A stretch of 48,124 nt of DNA from Lachnospiraceae bacterium (GTDB taxonomy: Bacteria; Bacillota; Clostridia; Lachnospirales; Lachnospiraceae). Positions 23,962-33,010 of this stretch are shown one piece after another. The stretch spans positions 1 through 48,124 of the forward strand of contig JAJQEO010000108.1 of the NCBI GenBank assembly GCA_021201665.1, in the 5' to 3' direction. Below the pieces are notes generated by a model that was not told where the DNA came from, ran no database searches, and worked only from the letters and a program-made list of their open reading frames with translations. The position numbers and the translations under genes were made by a program. How positions within the stretch are numbered: the stretch's first letter is position 1; every line of letters begins with the position of its first letter.

Positions 23962-25764
23962 TTACCGCTTTCTCCGGCTCATCCAGACGCCGAGTCCGAT
24001 AAACAAAATCAGCAGCGGCAGGATCACGGTCGTTACCAGTGCCCAGAAATTCACAGACGCCGTGGTCAGTGTCAGGTAATCCACAACCGTGCTCTTGGAC
24101 GGAACCGATACCGAACTCTCCTGGTTGCACGCCCAGCTCACCGTATTTACCAGCAGCTGATAGTTTCCGCCGGAGACAGCCTGATTCACGGAATCATTGG
24201 CAAGCGCAGAAGAGGTGTAGACAGCGATTCTGGTTTCTGCCTCATCGGCAGCTTCTTCCGTCTCTGTTTCGGTCTCAGTCTCTGTCTCAGTTACAGTAGA
24301 AACTTCGCTTTCTTCCTCAGCATCTGCGGCAGCCTCACTCTCCTCTTCTGCCGTATCCCCGGTCTCTTCCTCAGTCTCCTCCGTTTCTGTCTCTGTCTCA
24401 ATTTCAATGCTGTCAATCCAGCTGTCCAGATCCAGGTCTTCATCTACCGTGGCCGTTTCTTCAAGGAGTTCATCAGTCAGCTCGACTGTCTCTGTGATGA
24501 TCACACCAATATCAAATGGCCCGCTGATATCGTCGTCTTCCTGCGAATAGGTAGTCATATTCTGTACATCAACTTTAGAATAAGCCTGATCAGAGGTGGT
24601 AAGCACACTGTCGATCGTCAGCGTATCGCGCGCGTCTTCCGTGGTCTCAATTCCCTGCGCAGAAGCCAGCATGACATAAGAACCGGCGCTCGCCAGATCA
24701 GAGGAGACATCCGTGCTGTTGATATCCGGCAGCAGATAGTAGAGGTACTGCGAGTAGTAGTAGTTCGCATTTCCTTCAAAGACAATGCCCTCCACCAGCT
24801 CCGTCCCATAGTATTCCAGGACCGCGGCCAGGTTCGGCAGCTCCTCCGAAGTATAATCGGTAATGATAATTGCGCTTCCGCCCCGTCTTAAATAATTCAA
24901 GATCATCTGCGCTTCCGCAGAAGAGATATCGGAGGTCGGCGAAAGAATCAGCAGGCAGTCCGCATCCTCCGGAACGCCGTCCGAAGAGAGAAGGCTCAGC
25001 TCTTCGATCTCAATATTCTCTTTTTCTATCGAGGTCGTAAGGGTATCTGTCAGCTCCAGCTCATTATGGCCGGTCAGCGTGTACAGCTTCGGAATGTCGT
25101 CACTCACCAGAGCCGCGATCGCGCTGGTGATCTGCCCCTCCGCGTCAAACCCGGTCGTCGTGCTAGAGTAGGAATAATAGCTGTAGCTGTACTCCACCTC
25201 GTACATGTCGTCATACTGGATAACCTTGCTGTTGTCCCCGCACACGACGATGACACTGTTGTCCGTCAATGTCTCATCCGTATACTGCGAGGTAAACTGC
25301 GGGTACAGCACCGGATCCTTTTCTACCACTGTCAGATGAGACGACAGGTCATTGTACCGCTCCAGAAGGCGGGACACCGTCGTATCACGGTTGCTGTCCT
25401 CCAGAATATAGTAAATGGTCACATCCTCTGTCAGGCCTTCCACCAGTTCCTTCGTCGTATCGGTCAGTACCGAAAGCTGCTGGCCGCTTAAATCAATCTG
25501 AGTATACTGCGAAGGAATCTGTCTTACAATCAGGTTAATCATGATCACCGCCACAACCACAATCAGAGACAGGGCAATGCTGTAGGAGCCGTGCCTGAGC
25601 TGGCGGAAATCCTTTATTTTATTTGCTTTTTCCGTCTTATCTGTTTTTTCTGTTTTCTCTGCCTTCTCAGTTTCCACATGATCCCCGGACGATTTCGTCT
25701 CGAGCCTGGTATCCTGCGGAAGGTCATTCTCCATGCCCGGCTCATTGATTTTTTTATCGCTCAT
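23962..25764 (-). CDS. GldG-like ABC-associated protein
   Basis: A 600-residue protein of the GldG / ABC-type auxiliary family. I chose the ATG at 25764 (MSDKKINEPG) because GGAGG is spaced correctly for it and too close to the ATG nine bases earlier. Layout: a charged cytosolic N-terminus with a KTEKTDKTEKANK run; membrane span 1 (SIALSLIVVVAVIMINLIV); a large extracellular domain with VTIYYILEDSNRDTTVSRLL, LYTLTGHNELEL and LRRGGSAIIITDY; a Glu/Thr-rich spacer at about 442-509; and a final span (about 574-597). GldG family proteins work with the permease and ATPase, which precede it in the operon. Substrate unknown. Confidence 0.85.
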   Translation of the reverse strand: MSDKKINEPGMENDLPQDTRLETKSSGDHVETEKAEKTEKTDKTEKANKIKDFRQLRHGSYSIALSLIVVVAVIMINLIVRQIPSQYTQIDLSGQQLSVLTDTTKELVEGLTEDVTIYYILEDSNRDTTVSRLLERYNDLSSHLTVVEKDPVLYPQFTSQYTDETLTDNSVIVVCGDNSKVIQYDDMYEVEYSYSYYSYSSTTTGFDAEGQITSAIAALVSDDIPKLYTLTGHNELELTDTLTTSIEKENIEIEELSLLSSDGVPEDADCLLILSPTSDISSAEAQMILNYLRRGGSAIIITDYTSEELPNLAAVLEYYGTELVEGIVFEGNANYYYSQYLYYLLPDINSTDVSSDLASAGSYVMLASAQGIETTEDARDTLTIDSVLTTSDQAYSKVDVQNMTTYSQEDDDISGPFDIGVIITETVELTDELLEETATVDEDLDLDSWIDSIEIETETETEETEEETGDTAEEESEAAADAEEESEVSTVTETETETETETEEAADEAETRIAVYTSSALANDSVNQAVSGGNYQLLVNTVSWACNQESSVSVPSKSTVVDYLTLTTASVNFWALVTTVILPLLILFIGLGVWMSRRKR

Positions 25765-25786
25765 ATTATTCATTTCCTCCCTTCCG

Positions 25787-26650
25787 TCAGCTCCAGCGTC
25801 TCTTCTGGATTGTCTCAACCGTCAGATACAAAAAGACACCGATCACAGAGAGATAATAAACCACACCCGTGATGTCAAAAATACCGCTGTAAAAGTTGGT
25901 AAACTGGTCGGACAAATCAAATATACCCAGAATGTCCTGGATCAGTCCCTCATAGACAGTGCTGTTTACCACATAGACAATGACTGCCGCCGCCACACCC
26001 GCGACAAAGCAGATGCCGGTCAGGATCACATTTTTTACCAGTGAATAAATCAGTGCCGCCGCCACCACAATCAGCGCCAGGATGATAAAGAAGGACGCGA
26101 CCGCCGTATCCGGAATCAGAGAGGCGATGCCGTCAATGATGTAGCAGACAAACAAAACCAGAAAGGTAAGCACCGCCGCGATGACCTGGCTCTCTGTGAC
26201 AGAGGAGACAAACAGTCCGATCGCCAGAAAGCTGCAGCCCATCAGGAAAAATCCAAACATTGCCGTGTAGGTTTCCGCAAAGTAAATCGTGCCAAACTGC
26301 GACAGAATCAGCGGGTAGAGCGCCATGATCAGCATCGGGATCAGGTAAATCGTCGCCAGTGCCAGAAATTTACCCATTACAATGTCAGTCACACTCACCG
26401 GGGCGGTGAGAAGCAGCTGGTCTGTCTTCTGCTTCTGCTCCTCTGCAAGGACACGCATGGTCAGCACCGGCACCGCAATCATAAACACGAACAGAATGCA
26501 GGAAAGCACATAGGCAAACTTCGGCCAGCCTATCGACAGGTTATAGTACGTAAAATAGATGCCGGTCACCACCAGCAGAAACGCCATAAATACATATCCG
26601 ATCATCGAAGTCAGAAAGCCCCGGACTTCTTTTTTATAAATTGCCGTCAT
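25787..26650 (-). CDS. Gld-like ABC transporter permease
   Basis: A 287-residue ABC-2 type permease. Hydrophobic segments alternate with short loops in six or more spans, and the N-terminus MTAIYKKEVRGFLTSMIGYV is typical of the GldF-like group. The EEQKQKTDQLLLTAPVS stretch after the second span is the conserved coupling region. Its ATG lies one base after the ATPase stop codon, and the ATPase end supplies the ribosome site (GGAGAGG), so the two are co-translated. The GldG-like gene follows 22 bp after the stop. Together they form an ABC transporter of unknown cargo; related systems act in gliding in Bacteroidetes, but no gliding genes are here. Confidence 0.88.
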   Translation of the reverse strand: MTAIYKKEVRGFLTSMIGYVFMAFLLVVTGIYFTYYNLSIGWPKFAYVLSCILFVFMIAVPVLTMRVLAEEQKQKTDQLLLTAPVSVTDIVMGKFLALATIYLIPMLIMALYPLILSQFGTIYFAETYTAMFGFFLMGCSFLAIGLFVSSVTESQVIAAVLTFLVLFVCYIIDGIASLIPDTAVASFFIILALIVVAAALIYSLVKNVILTGICFVAGVAAAVIVYVVNSTVYEGLIQDILGIFDLSDQFTNFYSGIFDITGVVYYLSVIGVFLYLTVETIQKRRWS

Positions 26651-26651
26651 T

Positions 26652-27794
26652 TTACGCCTCTCCTTCCTGTCCGTTATGGTCTGCAGAATCCGAAATCACG
26701 TCTCCGCCCGAATTCTTCCCAGATTCAGAAATGCGGTCTTCACTTACAAAAACCTCCGAATTTCCAGAATCAGGCACCGCAGCCGATTCATCCTTTTCCT
26801 TTTTCGGTCTGCCTCCGAATCCAAATCGTTTTTTCTTTTCTTTGGCCGGCTGCGGGTGATCCTCCGTCAGCTCCAGGAAGACATCCTCGAGGGATACTTG
26901 TGTATGCTGCATCCGCAGGATCGGCGCATTGTTCTGAGCACAGAGATAAAAAATCTTTTCCCGAAGATCATTGTCCGCGTCCGTCTTGATGACGACATCC
27001 ACCGTCTCCATTCCTGTTTCCACAGACGCTTTCATACTGATGGACTTCATTCCCGGAAGCGGTGCCAGCAGCCGCTTTACAGACGCCTCGTTTCCCCGAA
27101 TCGTCAATTCCAGAGACCCCGAACCGCGCATCAGGTTCATCAGGTTCTCCGGCGTGTCGCTCGCCACCAGCTTTCCATGGGCGATAATCATGATATGGTC
27201 GCAGATCGCGCTGATTTCTGAAAGGATATGGGAGCTTAAAATAACGGTATGTTTTTTCCCAAGGCTGATGATCAACTCCCGGATCTCAATAATCTGCTTC
27301 GGGTCAAGGCCAACCATCGGCTCATCGAGAATGATGATGTCCGGATAACCCAGAATTGCCTGTGCCAGGCCGGTACGCTGCCGGTATCCCTTGGACAGAT
27401 TGCGGATCAGACGATTCTGCACCTGAGTCAGTCCCGTTGTCTGCATGACTTCTGTAATCATGGCATCCTGTTCTTTTTTCGGCAGCTTTTTCAGCTCCGC
27501 CGCAAACCGCAGATACTCCAACACGCTCATCTCCGGATACACCGGCGGAATCTCCGGCAGATAGCCAATGCACTTTCTGGCTTCCTCCGGCTCCTCTACG
27601 ATATTGTGTCCGTCAATCACGACCTCACCGGCAGTCGGCGCGATATATCCTGTAAGAATATTCATCGTCGTCGTCTTTCCTGCTCCATTCGGGCCAAGAA
27701 AACCATAGATCTGACCCTTTTCTACCGTAAAAGACAAATCATCTACCGCGGCATTCGAGCCGTAGCGCTTTGTAAGATGCTTTACTTCAATCAA
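26652..27794 (-). CDS. Gld-like ABC transporter ATP-binding protein
   Basis: A 380-residue ATPase. I chose the TTG at 27792-27794 (giving MIEVKHLTKRYG): AGGAG lies eight bases before it, whereas the GTG three codons earlier overlaps that site. Motifs: Walker A GPNGAGKTT (34-42), Q-loop region ENIGYLPE-like YLPEIPPVYPEM, signature NLSKGYRQR, Walker B DIIILDEP and the switch histidine in ILSSHILSE. The ATPase proper ends near residue 310; a further 70 residues are charged and disordered (AKEKKKRFGFGGRPKKEKD, then Ser/Asp/Gly-rich), unusual for the family. First gene of the four-gene operon. Confidence 0.9.
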   Translation of the reverse strand: MIEVKHLTKRYGSNAAVDDLSFTVEKGQIYGFLGPNGAGKTTTMNILTGYIAPTAGEVVIDGHNIVEEPEEARKCIGYLPEIPPVYPEMSVLEYLRFAAELKKLPKKEQDAMITEVMQTTGLTQVQNRLIRNLSKGYRQRTGLAQAILGYPDIIILDEPMVGLDPKQIIEIRELIISLGKKHTVILSSHILSEISAICDHIMIIAHGKLVASDTPENLMNLMRGSGSLELTIRGNEASVKRLLAPLPGMKSISMKASVETGMETVDVVIKTDADNDLREKIFYLCAQNNAPILRMQHTQVSLEDVFLELTEDHPQPAKEKKKRFGFGGRPKKEKDESAAVPDSGNSEVFVSEDRISESGKNSGGDVISDSADHNGQEGEA

Positions 27795-28141
27795 GTCCTT
27801 CACTCCTGTTCTTTATAAAATTTTGTAACTGCGGGGAACACTTGATACCCTGATCCGGGCAGAAACCTTTCCTGACAGATGTTCCTGTAGCGCTCGCTGT
27901 CATGGATACAGCTATGTGAGCAAGCCTTTCACATATTTTCACGCTCAAAATCTCTTTAGTATTCTATAGAAAGATTGTGTCCAAACAGGGAAAAGACTGT
28001 GTCCATAGTGTGACTTGCGGTTTTGTATTGTATAATCAGTCAGGTTGTGTTAAAATAATGCGGATTCAGAAAGAGCGGTAGCCGATACTGATTACCAGGA
28101 TCAGCTATTCAGGGAATACGGCCTGTGAGAAAGGGAATACC
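27795..28141. other. 347-bp divergent promoter region
   Basis: Lies between the leftward ABC operon and rightward aroK. A plausible minus-strand promoter is TTGGAC-N17-TACTAA near 27955-27985. Two direct repeats, GATTGTGTCCA (27973-27983) and GACTGTGTCCA (27995-28005), 22 bp apart (two helical turns), could bind a regulator. TATAAT near 28030 on the plus strand is a -10 candidate for aroK, without a good -35. Confidence 0.45.
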
Positions 28142-28648
28142 ATGATTCAGAACATTTTTTTAATCGGATTTATGGGCGTGGGGAAATCCACTGTCGCCCG
28201 GTTTTTAAGGGATCATTACCGGATGAGCCTGGTCGAGATGGATGAACAGATCGAATCACAGGAGGGACGCACGATCTCGCAGATCTTTGCAGAAAGCGGC
28301 GAAGAGTATTTCCGTTCTCTGGAAACGAAGCTGCTTTTAACCCTGGCACAGGAAAAAAGTACGGTCGTATCCTGCGGGGGCGGTGTGCCCATGCGTCCGG
28401 AAAATGTAGCGGCGATGCGGCAAAGTGGAAAGATTGTCTATCTATGCGCCGCGCCTGAAGAGATCTACATGCGCGTAAAAAATTCTCATACCAGACCGCT
28501 CCTTGAAGGACACATGAGTGTGGATTATATCGAAAATCTGATGAAAAAGCGGCTTCCCAAGTATCTGGAAGCCGCTGATATCACAGTAGCAACAGACAGA
28601 AAATCTGTACAGGAAATCTGTACGGAAATTCTTGCTTCTGTTTCATAA
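28142..28648 (+). CDS. aroK: shikimate kinase
   Basis: A 168-residue shikimate kinase, which phosphorylates shikimate at the 3-hydroxyl on the way to chorismate and the aromatic amino acids. Walker A is GFMGVGKS (9-16); Asp34 and Arg58 (EEYFRSLE) with the GGG at 79-81 contact shikimate; the lid arginine is Arg118 in HTRPLL. Length is normal. AAAGGGA lies before the ATG. It is monocistronic here, away from other aro genes, and divergent from the ABC operon. Cytosolic. Confidence 0.93.
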   Translation: MIQNIFLIGFMGVGKSTVARFLRDHYRMSLVEMDEQIESQEGRTISQIFAESGEEYFRSLETKLLLTLAQEKSTVVSCGGGVPMRPENVAAMRQSGKIVYLCAAPEEIYMRVKNSHTRPLLEGHMSVDYIENLMKKRLPKYLEAADITVATDRKSVQEICTEILASVS

Positions 28649-28808
28649 TTTCTCGATGATATATCACATCCACAGATCGTATTTTGCGGACGTTCTTCCT
28701 TCCCGATGCAGAAACTGGCTGCCGGCCAAACGCTAATTCACCTGTCCTCAGTCATCTCGGATCCCCCTGAGAATAAAAAATATTAACGCTCTGGGAGCAA
28801 TCGGTCAA

Positions 28809-29627
28809 TCACCCACAAATCCAGTTTTCCATCCAGGCATGCACCAGCTGCGGCCACACAGCCACGGCACGCTCTGTCCAGCTGCCTTCTGTTGAGCCGG
28901 TCAGGCGGTTGGCGATGGACATCCCATGTCCGCCCTGCTCAAACAGATGAAACTCCGTCGGAATGTGATGCTCCACCAGAGCGTTCACCAGCAGCAGGGA
29001 ATTCTGCACCGGCACACAGTCATCCTCGCAGGTATGCCACACAAATGTCCTCGGTACCTGCTCCCCAACGCAGAATTCCAGAGAAAGCTCTTTTTTCTTT
29101 TTCTCATAGTCAGCGCCTAAAAGGCATCGGAACGATCCCTCATGTGCGTATTCTCCGGAAGTGATCACCGGATAGCACAGGATCAGGGCATTGGGGGCGA
29201 GTGTGTCAGATTTTACCCCCAGCGTGTCAGAAAGGAATGTCCGGTTCCAGAACATCCCATAGTTTGCCGCCAGATGGCCGCCCGCAGAAAATCCGGAAAC
29301 CACAATTTTATCCGCGCTCACGTGCCACTCCCGGGCATGCCCGCGAATCGCGGCCACGGCTCTGCCCAACTCCAGCAGTGCCGTCGGATAGCGGGTCGGA
29401 GCTACCGAATAACGGAGCACTGCCGCATGATATCCCATAGCAAGGTATTGCATGGCAATAATTTCCGCTTCCCGGTCGGAGAGGAATTCATACCCGCCTC
29501 CCGGGCAGATCACGACCATCGGGCGCTCCCGGATCGTAATCTCCGGTGAATCATCCAGAAGGTAAAGATACAGTGCCGCATAGTCCATAGAATCCTTATT
29601 TTTCACATCAATCTTCTCGTATTTCAT
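28809..29627 (-). CDS. alpha/beta hydrolase, acetyl-esterase-like
   Basis: A 272-residue serine hydrolase of the BD-FAE / acetyl xylan esterase-like group. The start at 29627 has AAGGAG six bases upstream; a longer frame begins 93 bp earlier without support. Features: oxyanion region CPGGGYEFLS (41-50), nucleophile Ser114 in GFSAGG, an acidic residue at Asp201/202 in CEDDCVP and His233 in QGGHGMS. No signal peptide, so it acts inside the cell, probably removing acetyl or other ester groups from imported plant oligosaccharides. That suits the GH3, GH51 and GH27 enzymes in the window, though none is adjacent. Exact ester unknown. Confidence 0.85.
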   Translation of the reverse strand: MKYEKIDVKNKDSMDYAALYLYLLDDSPEITIRERPMVVICPGGGYEFLSDREAEIIAMQYLAMGYHAAVLRYSVAPTRYPTALLELGRAVAAIRGHAREWHVSADKIVVSGFSAGGHLAANYGMFWNRTFLSDTLGVKSDTLAPNALILCYPVITSGEYAHEGSFRCLLGADYEKKKKELSLEFCVGEQVPRTFVWHTCEDDCVPVQNSLLLVNALVEHHIPTEFHLFEQGGHGMSIANRLTGSTEGSWTERAVAVWPQLVHAWMENWICG

Positions 29628-29791
29628 AAAAGTCTCCTTTTCTGCCAATAATACAGGAAAATCTGCCGCATCAGCCAGTACACTGTCACAGCAGATTTTC
29701 ATAAGCACGGCATTTCCCATATGCCATCAATATCATCAGTCATTCACTGGCTTAACTTCCATCCAGTCTCTGATCATGCTTCCGTTTTGCT

Positions 29792-31465
29792 TTATGCTTC
29801 CTCCGATTCGGTCTCGCTCTCTGTTTCCACAGTCTCTGCTTCCGTCCCGGCCTCTGTTGCCACAGCCTCAGTCTCGGCTGCTGTTTCCTCTTCGGTCTCA
29901 GCTTCCGTTACTTCCTCCATCTCTGCGTCCGAAGCAGCCTCGGTTTCTTCTTCTGTCTCCGCATCCGAAGCAGCCTCCGTCTCATCCTCAGATGCGTCTT
30001 CTGAAGACTCTTCGGTATCGGTCTCAGTCTCTTCCTCTTCGTACAGGCTCAGGTTAAAGTCAAAGGTGATCGTCGCATAGACATCCTCGTCCGTGGAGAT
30101 GTCTGCATCCTCTTCCCACTCTTCGTAAAGAGCATCAATCGCCTCATCAATACGATCCTCGATAATGCTCTCTTTTTCTTCCTCTGTCGCCTCTTCGTCA
30201 AACGCATTGACCACCCGGACTACATAGTAGCCGCTCGATGCTTCCACCGGGTACTCCACCAGTGTGTCATCGTCAAGGCCTTCCGTCGAAGTGATCAGGC
30301 CTTCCACCACCGATGTGCTGTCGGAGCCGAAGGTGATCTCATTCACAGACAGATCCTCATCAATGGACTGGGCAGCCTCCTCCAGATCCGTGCCGTCCTG
30401 TACCAGAGCAATAATCTGCTCCGCCTTCGCGTATGCTTCCTCCATTGCAGCAACCACTTCAGGATCCTCAGTTTCAGTTTCCGTCTCGGTCTCAGTTTCT
30501 GTCTCTTCCTCAGATGCTTCTTCCTCTGCGTCTGTCTCTTCGTCAGCGTCCGCTTCTTCGGTGTCCTCGGTTTCTGCCTCTTCGTCAGCTTCCCCGGCAT
30601 CCTCAGTATCCGCCTCGGCCGCATCCGTCTCAGTTTCTGTCTCATCCGCGGAGGTCGTCTTTACAGCAGTCGTCCCTGCAAGAAGCGCGGTTTCAGACTC
30701 TGTATCCGCCGCAGTCTCAGCTTCGTCATCTACAGCCGTTTCCGCCTCCGTCTCTTCGGCTGTCTCGGCTTCCTCACTGTCTTCGTCAGCAGCATCCTCT
30801 GCTGTTTCTTCCTCGCTGCCGCTTTCCGCAGCTTCGGTATCGGTCTCTGCCTCCTCGGTATCCGTCTCTTCCTCGGTCTCGTCTTCCGTCTCCATAGCAA
30901 TATAAACATACTCGATTCGGCGCTGCGCCGCTTCCTCGTCAGAAACCTCACGGTCAACATCAGCGGACATCGCCGTCTCCATCTTATTCTGGATCGTGAT
31001 CAGAGAAAGATATTCCTCCACGATCTCCTGCGTCGCGCTCATCGCGGTCAGGACTTCCTCATCATTCGCCTCAATGAATGCTGCTGCCGCCTCGGAGATC
31101 GCCGTCTCCTCATCCTCAGTCAGCTCTACCTCATACTCTTCCATATGCTGTCTCGCAAGGATCATCTCCTCGAATGACGCAAGGGCAGATTCTTTGACCA
31201 TATCGCCGATTGTATAACCGTCGCTGTACTCATAGCTGAAAGAATTATCGCCAAAATAAGCGTCATAAATGTACTGGGTCTGCGCCTGCGAATAATGAAC
31301 CGCAAACTTAAACAGGCCTGCAGGCACTTCCTCCTCATTTATGGTCATCAATACCGCATCCGCATCAAATGCAGATGACTCGCTCTTCGAGCAGCCGGCA
31401 AGCGAAGTCGCCAGAAGACTCGCGCTCAGTCCCAAAACAGCCGCTCTTTTCAATCCTTTATTCAT
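29792..31465 (-). CDS. PrsA/SurA-like lipoprotein foldase with acidic spacers
   Basis: A 557-residue lipoprotein. The signal peptide ends in the lipobox SLAGC (lipidated Cys25), so it is anchored outside the membrane. Residues about 35-185 resemble the SurA/PrsA N-terminal helical chaperone domain (VLMTINEEEVPAGLFKFAV...), and residues about 340-470 a worn parvulin-type peptidyl-prolyl isomerase region (AEQIIALVQDGTDLEEAAQS). Between them (about 191-337) and at the end (about 476-557) lie long Glu/Thr/Ala/Asp runs. The role would be folding of exported proteins. GGAGG lies about twelve bases before the ATG. The high acidic content matches the E/T-rich exported proteins nearby. Confidence 0.75.
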   Translation of the reverse strand: MNKGLKRAAVLGLSASLLATSLAGCSKSESSAFDADAVLMTINEEEVPAGLFKFAVHYSQAQTQYIYDAYFGDNSFSYEYSDGYTIGDMVKESALASFEEMILARQHMEEYEVELTEDEETAISEAAAAFIEANDEEVLTAMSATQEIVEEYLSLITIQNKMETAMSADVDREVSDEEAAQRRIEYVYIAMETEDETEEETDTEEAETDTEAAESGSEEETAEDAADEDSEEAETAEETEAETAVDDEAETAADTESETALLAGTTAVKTTSADETETETDAAEADTEDAGEADEEAETEDTEEADADEETDAEEEASEEETETETETETETEDPEVVAAMEEAYAKAEQIIALVQDGTDLEEAAQSIDEDLSVNEITFGSDSTSVVEGLITSTEGLDDDTLVEYPVEASSGYYVVRVVNAFDEEATEEEKESIIEDRIDEAIDALYEEWEEDADISTDEDVYATITFDFNLSLYEEEETETDTEESSEDASEDETEAASDAETEEETEAASDAEMEEVTEAETEEETAAETEAVATEAGTEAETVETESETESEEA

Positions 31466-31608
31466 TTTAAAATGTATCCTCCGTTTCCCTCATGCGTTCG
31501 CGCGGTCTGGTCGGCCGCACCTGATTAACTATTATAATCGTTTTCTGCGCATATCGCAACCTTAAAAATAGTTTTTTTCAGCCCCTTTTCATCTCGGCCA
31601 TGTGCATC

Positions 31609-31735
31609 AATCGGATAGGGGAACGTTTTTCTCCCCTATCCGCCTGCGCCGGCCGCGTCCAATGTCATAAGGATTGCCGACGAAGTCGGAGGATTATGAC
31701 GTGGGCGTAAGCCATAAAACTTCTTATGCGGCCGT
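31609..31735. repeat. intergenic structured repeat, copy B
   Basis: Second copy of the element at 13055-13180. Opening hairpin GGATAGGGGA (31613-31622) pairs perfectly with TCCCCTATCC (31632-31641); then CGCCTGCGCCGGCCG, ATAAGGATTGCC, GACGTGGGCGTAAG and TTATGCGGC follow in the same order and spacing as copy A. It sits between the PrsA-like gene start and the YibE/F terminator, and takes up much of a 348-bp gap that holds no gene. Confidence 0.8.
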
Positions 31736-31741
31736 GTGCAT

Positions 31742-31787
31742 AAAAAATCGGAGAAAATCCGGCATCTGCGCGGTTTTTCTCCGATTT
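31742..31787 (-). terminator. terminator after YibE/F gene
   Basis: Minus strand: AAATCGGAGAAAAACCG pairs with CGGATTTTCTCCGATTT (one bulge), then TTTTA. Long AT/GC stem about 27 bp past the stop codon; a strong intrinsic terminator for the alkaline phosphatase-YibE/F unit. Confidence 0.85.
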
Positions 31788-31813
31788 GCTTTCTCAAAGT
31801 CCTGAAAACGAGA

Positions 31814-33004
31814 TTAAATTTCCTCATCACTTTCCACAGGCACATCCGTCTGGACGTTTCTTCGTGCCAGAAACCACCCTGATGTCAGAGCTGTTAATGG
31901 TGCTGCAAGAACCAGTCCGAAAGAGCCGACCAATGTGTGGATAATTTCAGAAGTAACATATTTATAATTTAAGATATTGATGATTGGCGTCCCCTGTGCC
32001 ATAAATACCATCAGCAGAGCGATATAACCGCCGGAGTAGGCGAGCAGCAGCGTGGTCGTCATGGTTCCCATCGCCGCCTGTCCGACATGCATGCCGGATC
32101 TGGCGGCCTCCCAGCGAGAGAGGTCAGGCCGTTTCTGCACTACCTCATTGACTGCGGCAGTAATATCTACAGTTAAATCCATCATTGCTCCGGAGGAGCC
32201 GACAAAAATACTTGCCATAAAAATTCGTGTCAGATCCAGATTTTCATACCCGCTGTAGAGAAGTGTTTCCGAAAATGACATCACCGCCCCCTGAATCCGG
32301 AAGGTATCCGTACACAGAATACCAAGCACACAGGTCAGTGCAAGCCCGGACAGCGCTCCTGTGACAGCCGCAAGAGTTCTCCTGTCAAATCCAAATACCA
32401 GAGCGATAATCATAAATGTCAGCAATGCAGTGATAGCGCCGCCCACCAGTATTGGATCCATTCCTTTTAAGCAGCAGGGAACCAGCACTTTCCAGATCGC
32501 CAGTACAGAAAGCACAAAGGAAAGGATTGCCCGCAGGCCGGTTCCCCTGGCAAAGAGAATCAGGAAGAGGAAAAACGCGGCAAGAAGCACAATCTCGAGA
32601 TCCAGTCGGTAATGGTCGATCATACTTACAGAGGATACTTCCCCCTCATTAAAGCTGACCAGAACCAGTGCCCGATCCCCTTCCTCGTATATCTTATCCT
32701 GTTCCAGGGAGCCACTCAGTTTATTGGTTGCCCAATAGTTTTCTCCTTTATGACTCCCGGCAAGAAGCGTAACCTCACAGGACTGTTCTCCTGCCTGTAC
32801 CAGTCCGGTATTCACAACGGTAGAATTATCCACGCTGATCACCTTCGCTGCTACTCGCTCTCCGCCATCCCGGTAAGCCGCCCCCGCTTCTTCGAACCCG
32901 GTAGGGATGAAAATAAGGACTGCGATCAGCAGGATACAGACAAGGACAGACGCCCAGGTTTTTCTTATTTTTACAGACTTCAGCTTCATTTTTAATGAAT
33001 TCAT
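31814..33004 (-). CDS. YibE/F family membrane protein
   Basis: A 396-residue membrane protein of the YibE/F family: one span at 18-36, an extracellular domain (about 45-130), then about seven spans with conserved AILSFVLSVLAIWKVLVP, FVGSSGAMMDLTVDITAAV and GMHVGQAAMGTMTTTLLLAYSGGY. Function in the family is not established. It begins six bases after the alkaline phosphatase stop, so the two form an operon; the ribosome site is poor, which fits coupled translation. Many genomes carry two YibE/F genes in tandem, but only one is here. The C-terminal tail is short and acidic. Confidence 0.87.
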   Translation of the reverse strand: MNSLKMKLKSVKIRKTWASVLVCILLIAVLIFIPTGFEEAGAAYRDGGERVAAKVISVDNSTVVNTGLVQAGEQSCEVTLLAGSHKGENYWATNKLSGSLEQDKIYEEGDRALVLVSFNEGEVSSVSMIDHYRLDLEIVLLAAFFLFLILFARGTGLRAILSFVLSVLAIWKVLVPCCLKGMDPILVGGAITALLTFMIIALVFGFDRRTLAAVTGALSGLALTCVLGILCTDTFRIQGAVMSFSETLLYSGYENLDLTRIFMASIFVGSSGAMMDLTVDITAAVNEVVQKRPDLSRWEAARSGMHVGQAAMGTMTTTLLLAYSGGYIALLMVFMAQGTPIINILNYKYVTSEIIHTLVGSFGLVLAAPLTALTSGWFLARRNVQTDVPVESDEEI

Positions 33005-33010
33005 ATTCTT

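Noticed and set aside
30264-30905. Plus-strand Ser/Val-rich open frame opposite the PrsA-like gene (similar ones at 22364-22795 and 29721-30080)
   Set aside because: These are mirror images of Glu/Thr-coding repeats on the other strand, not genes.
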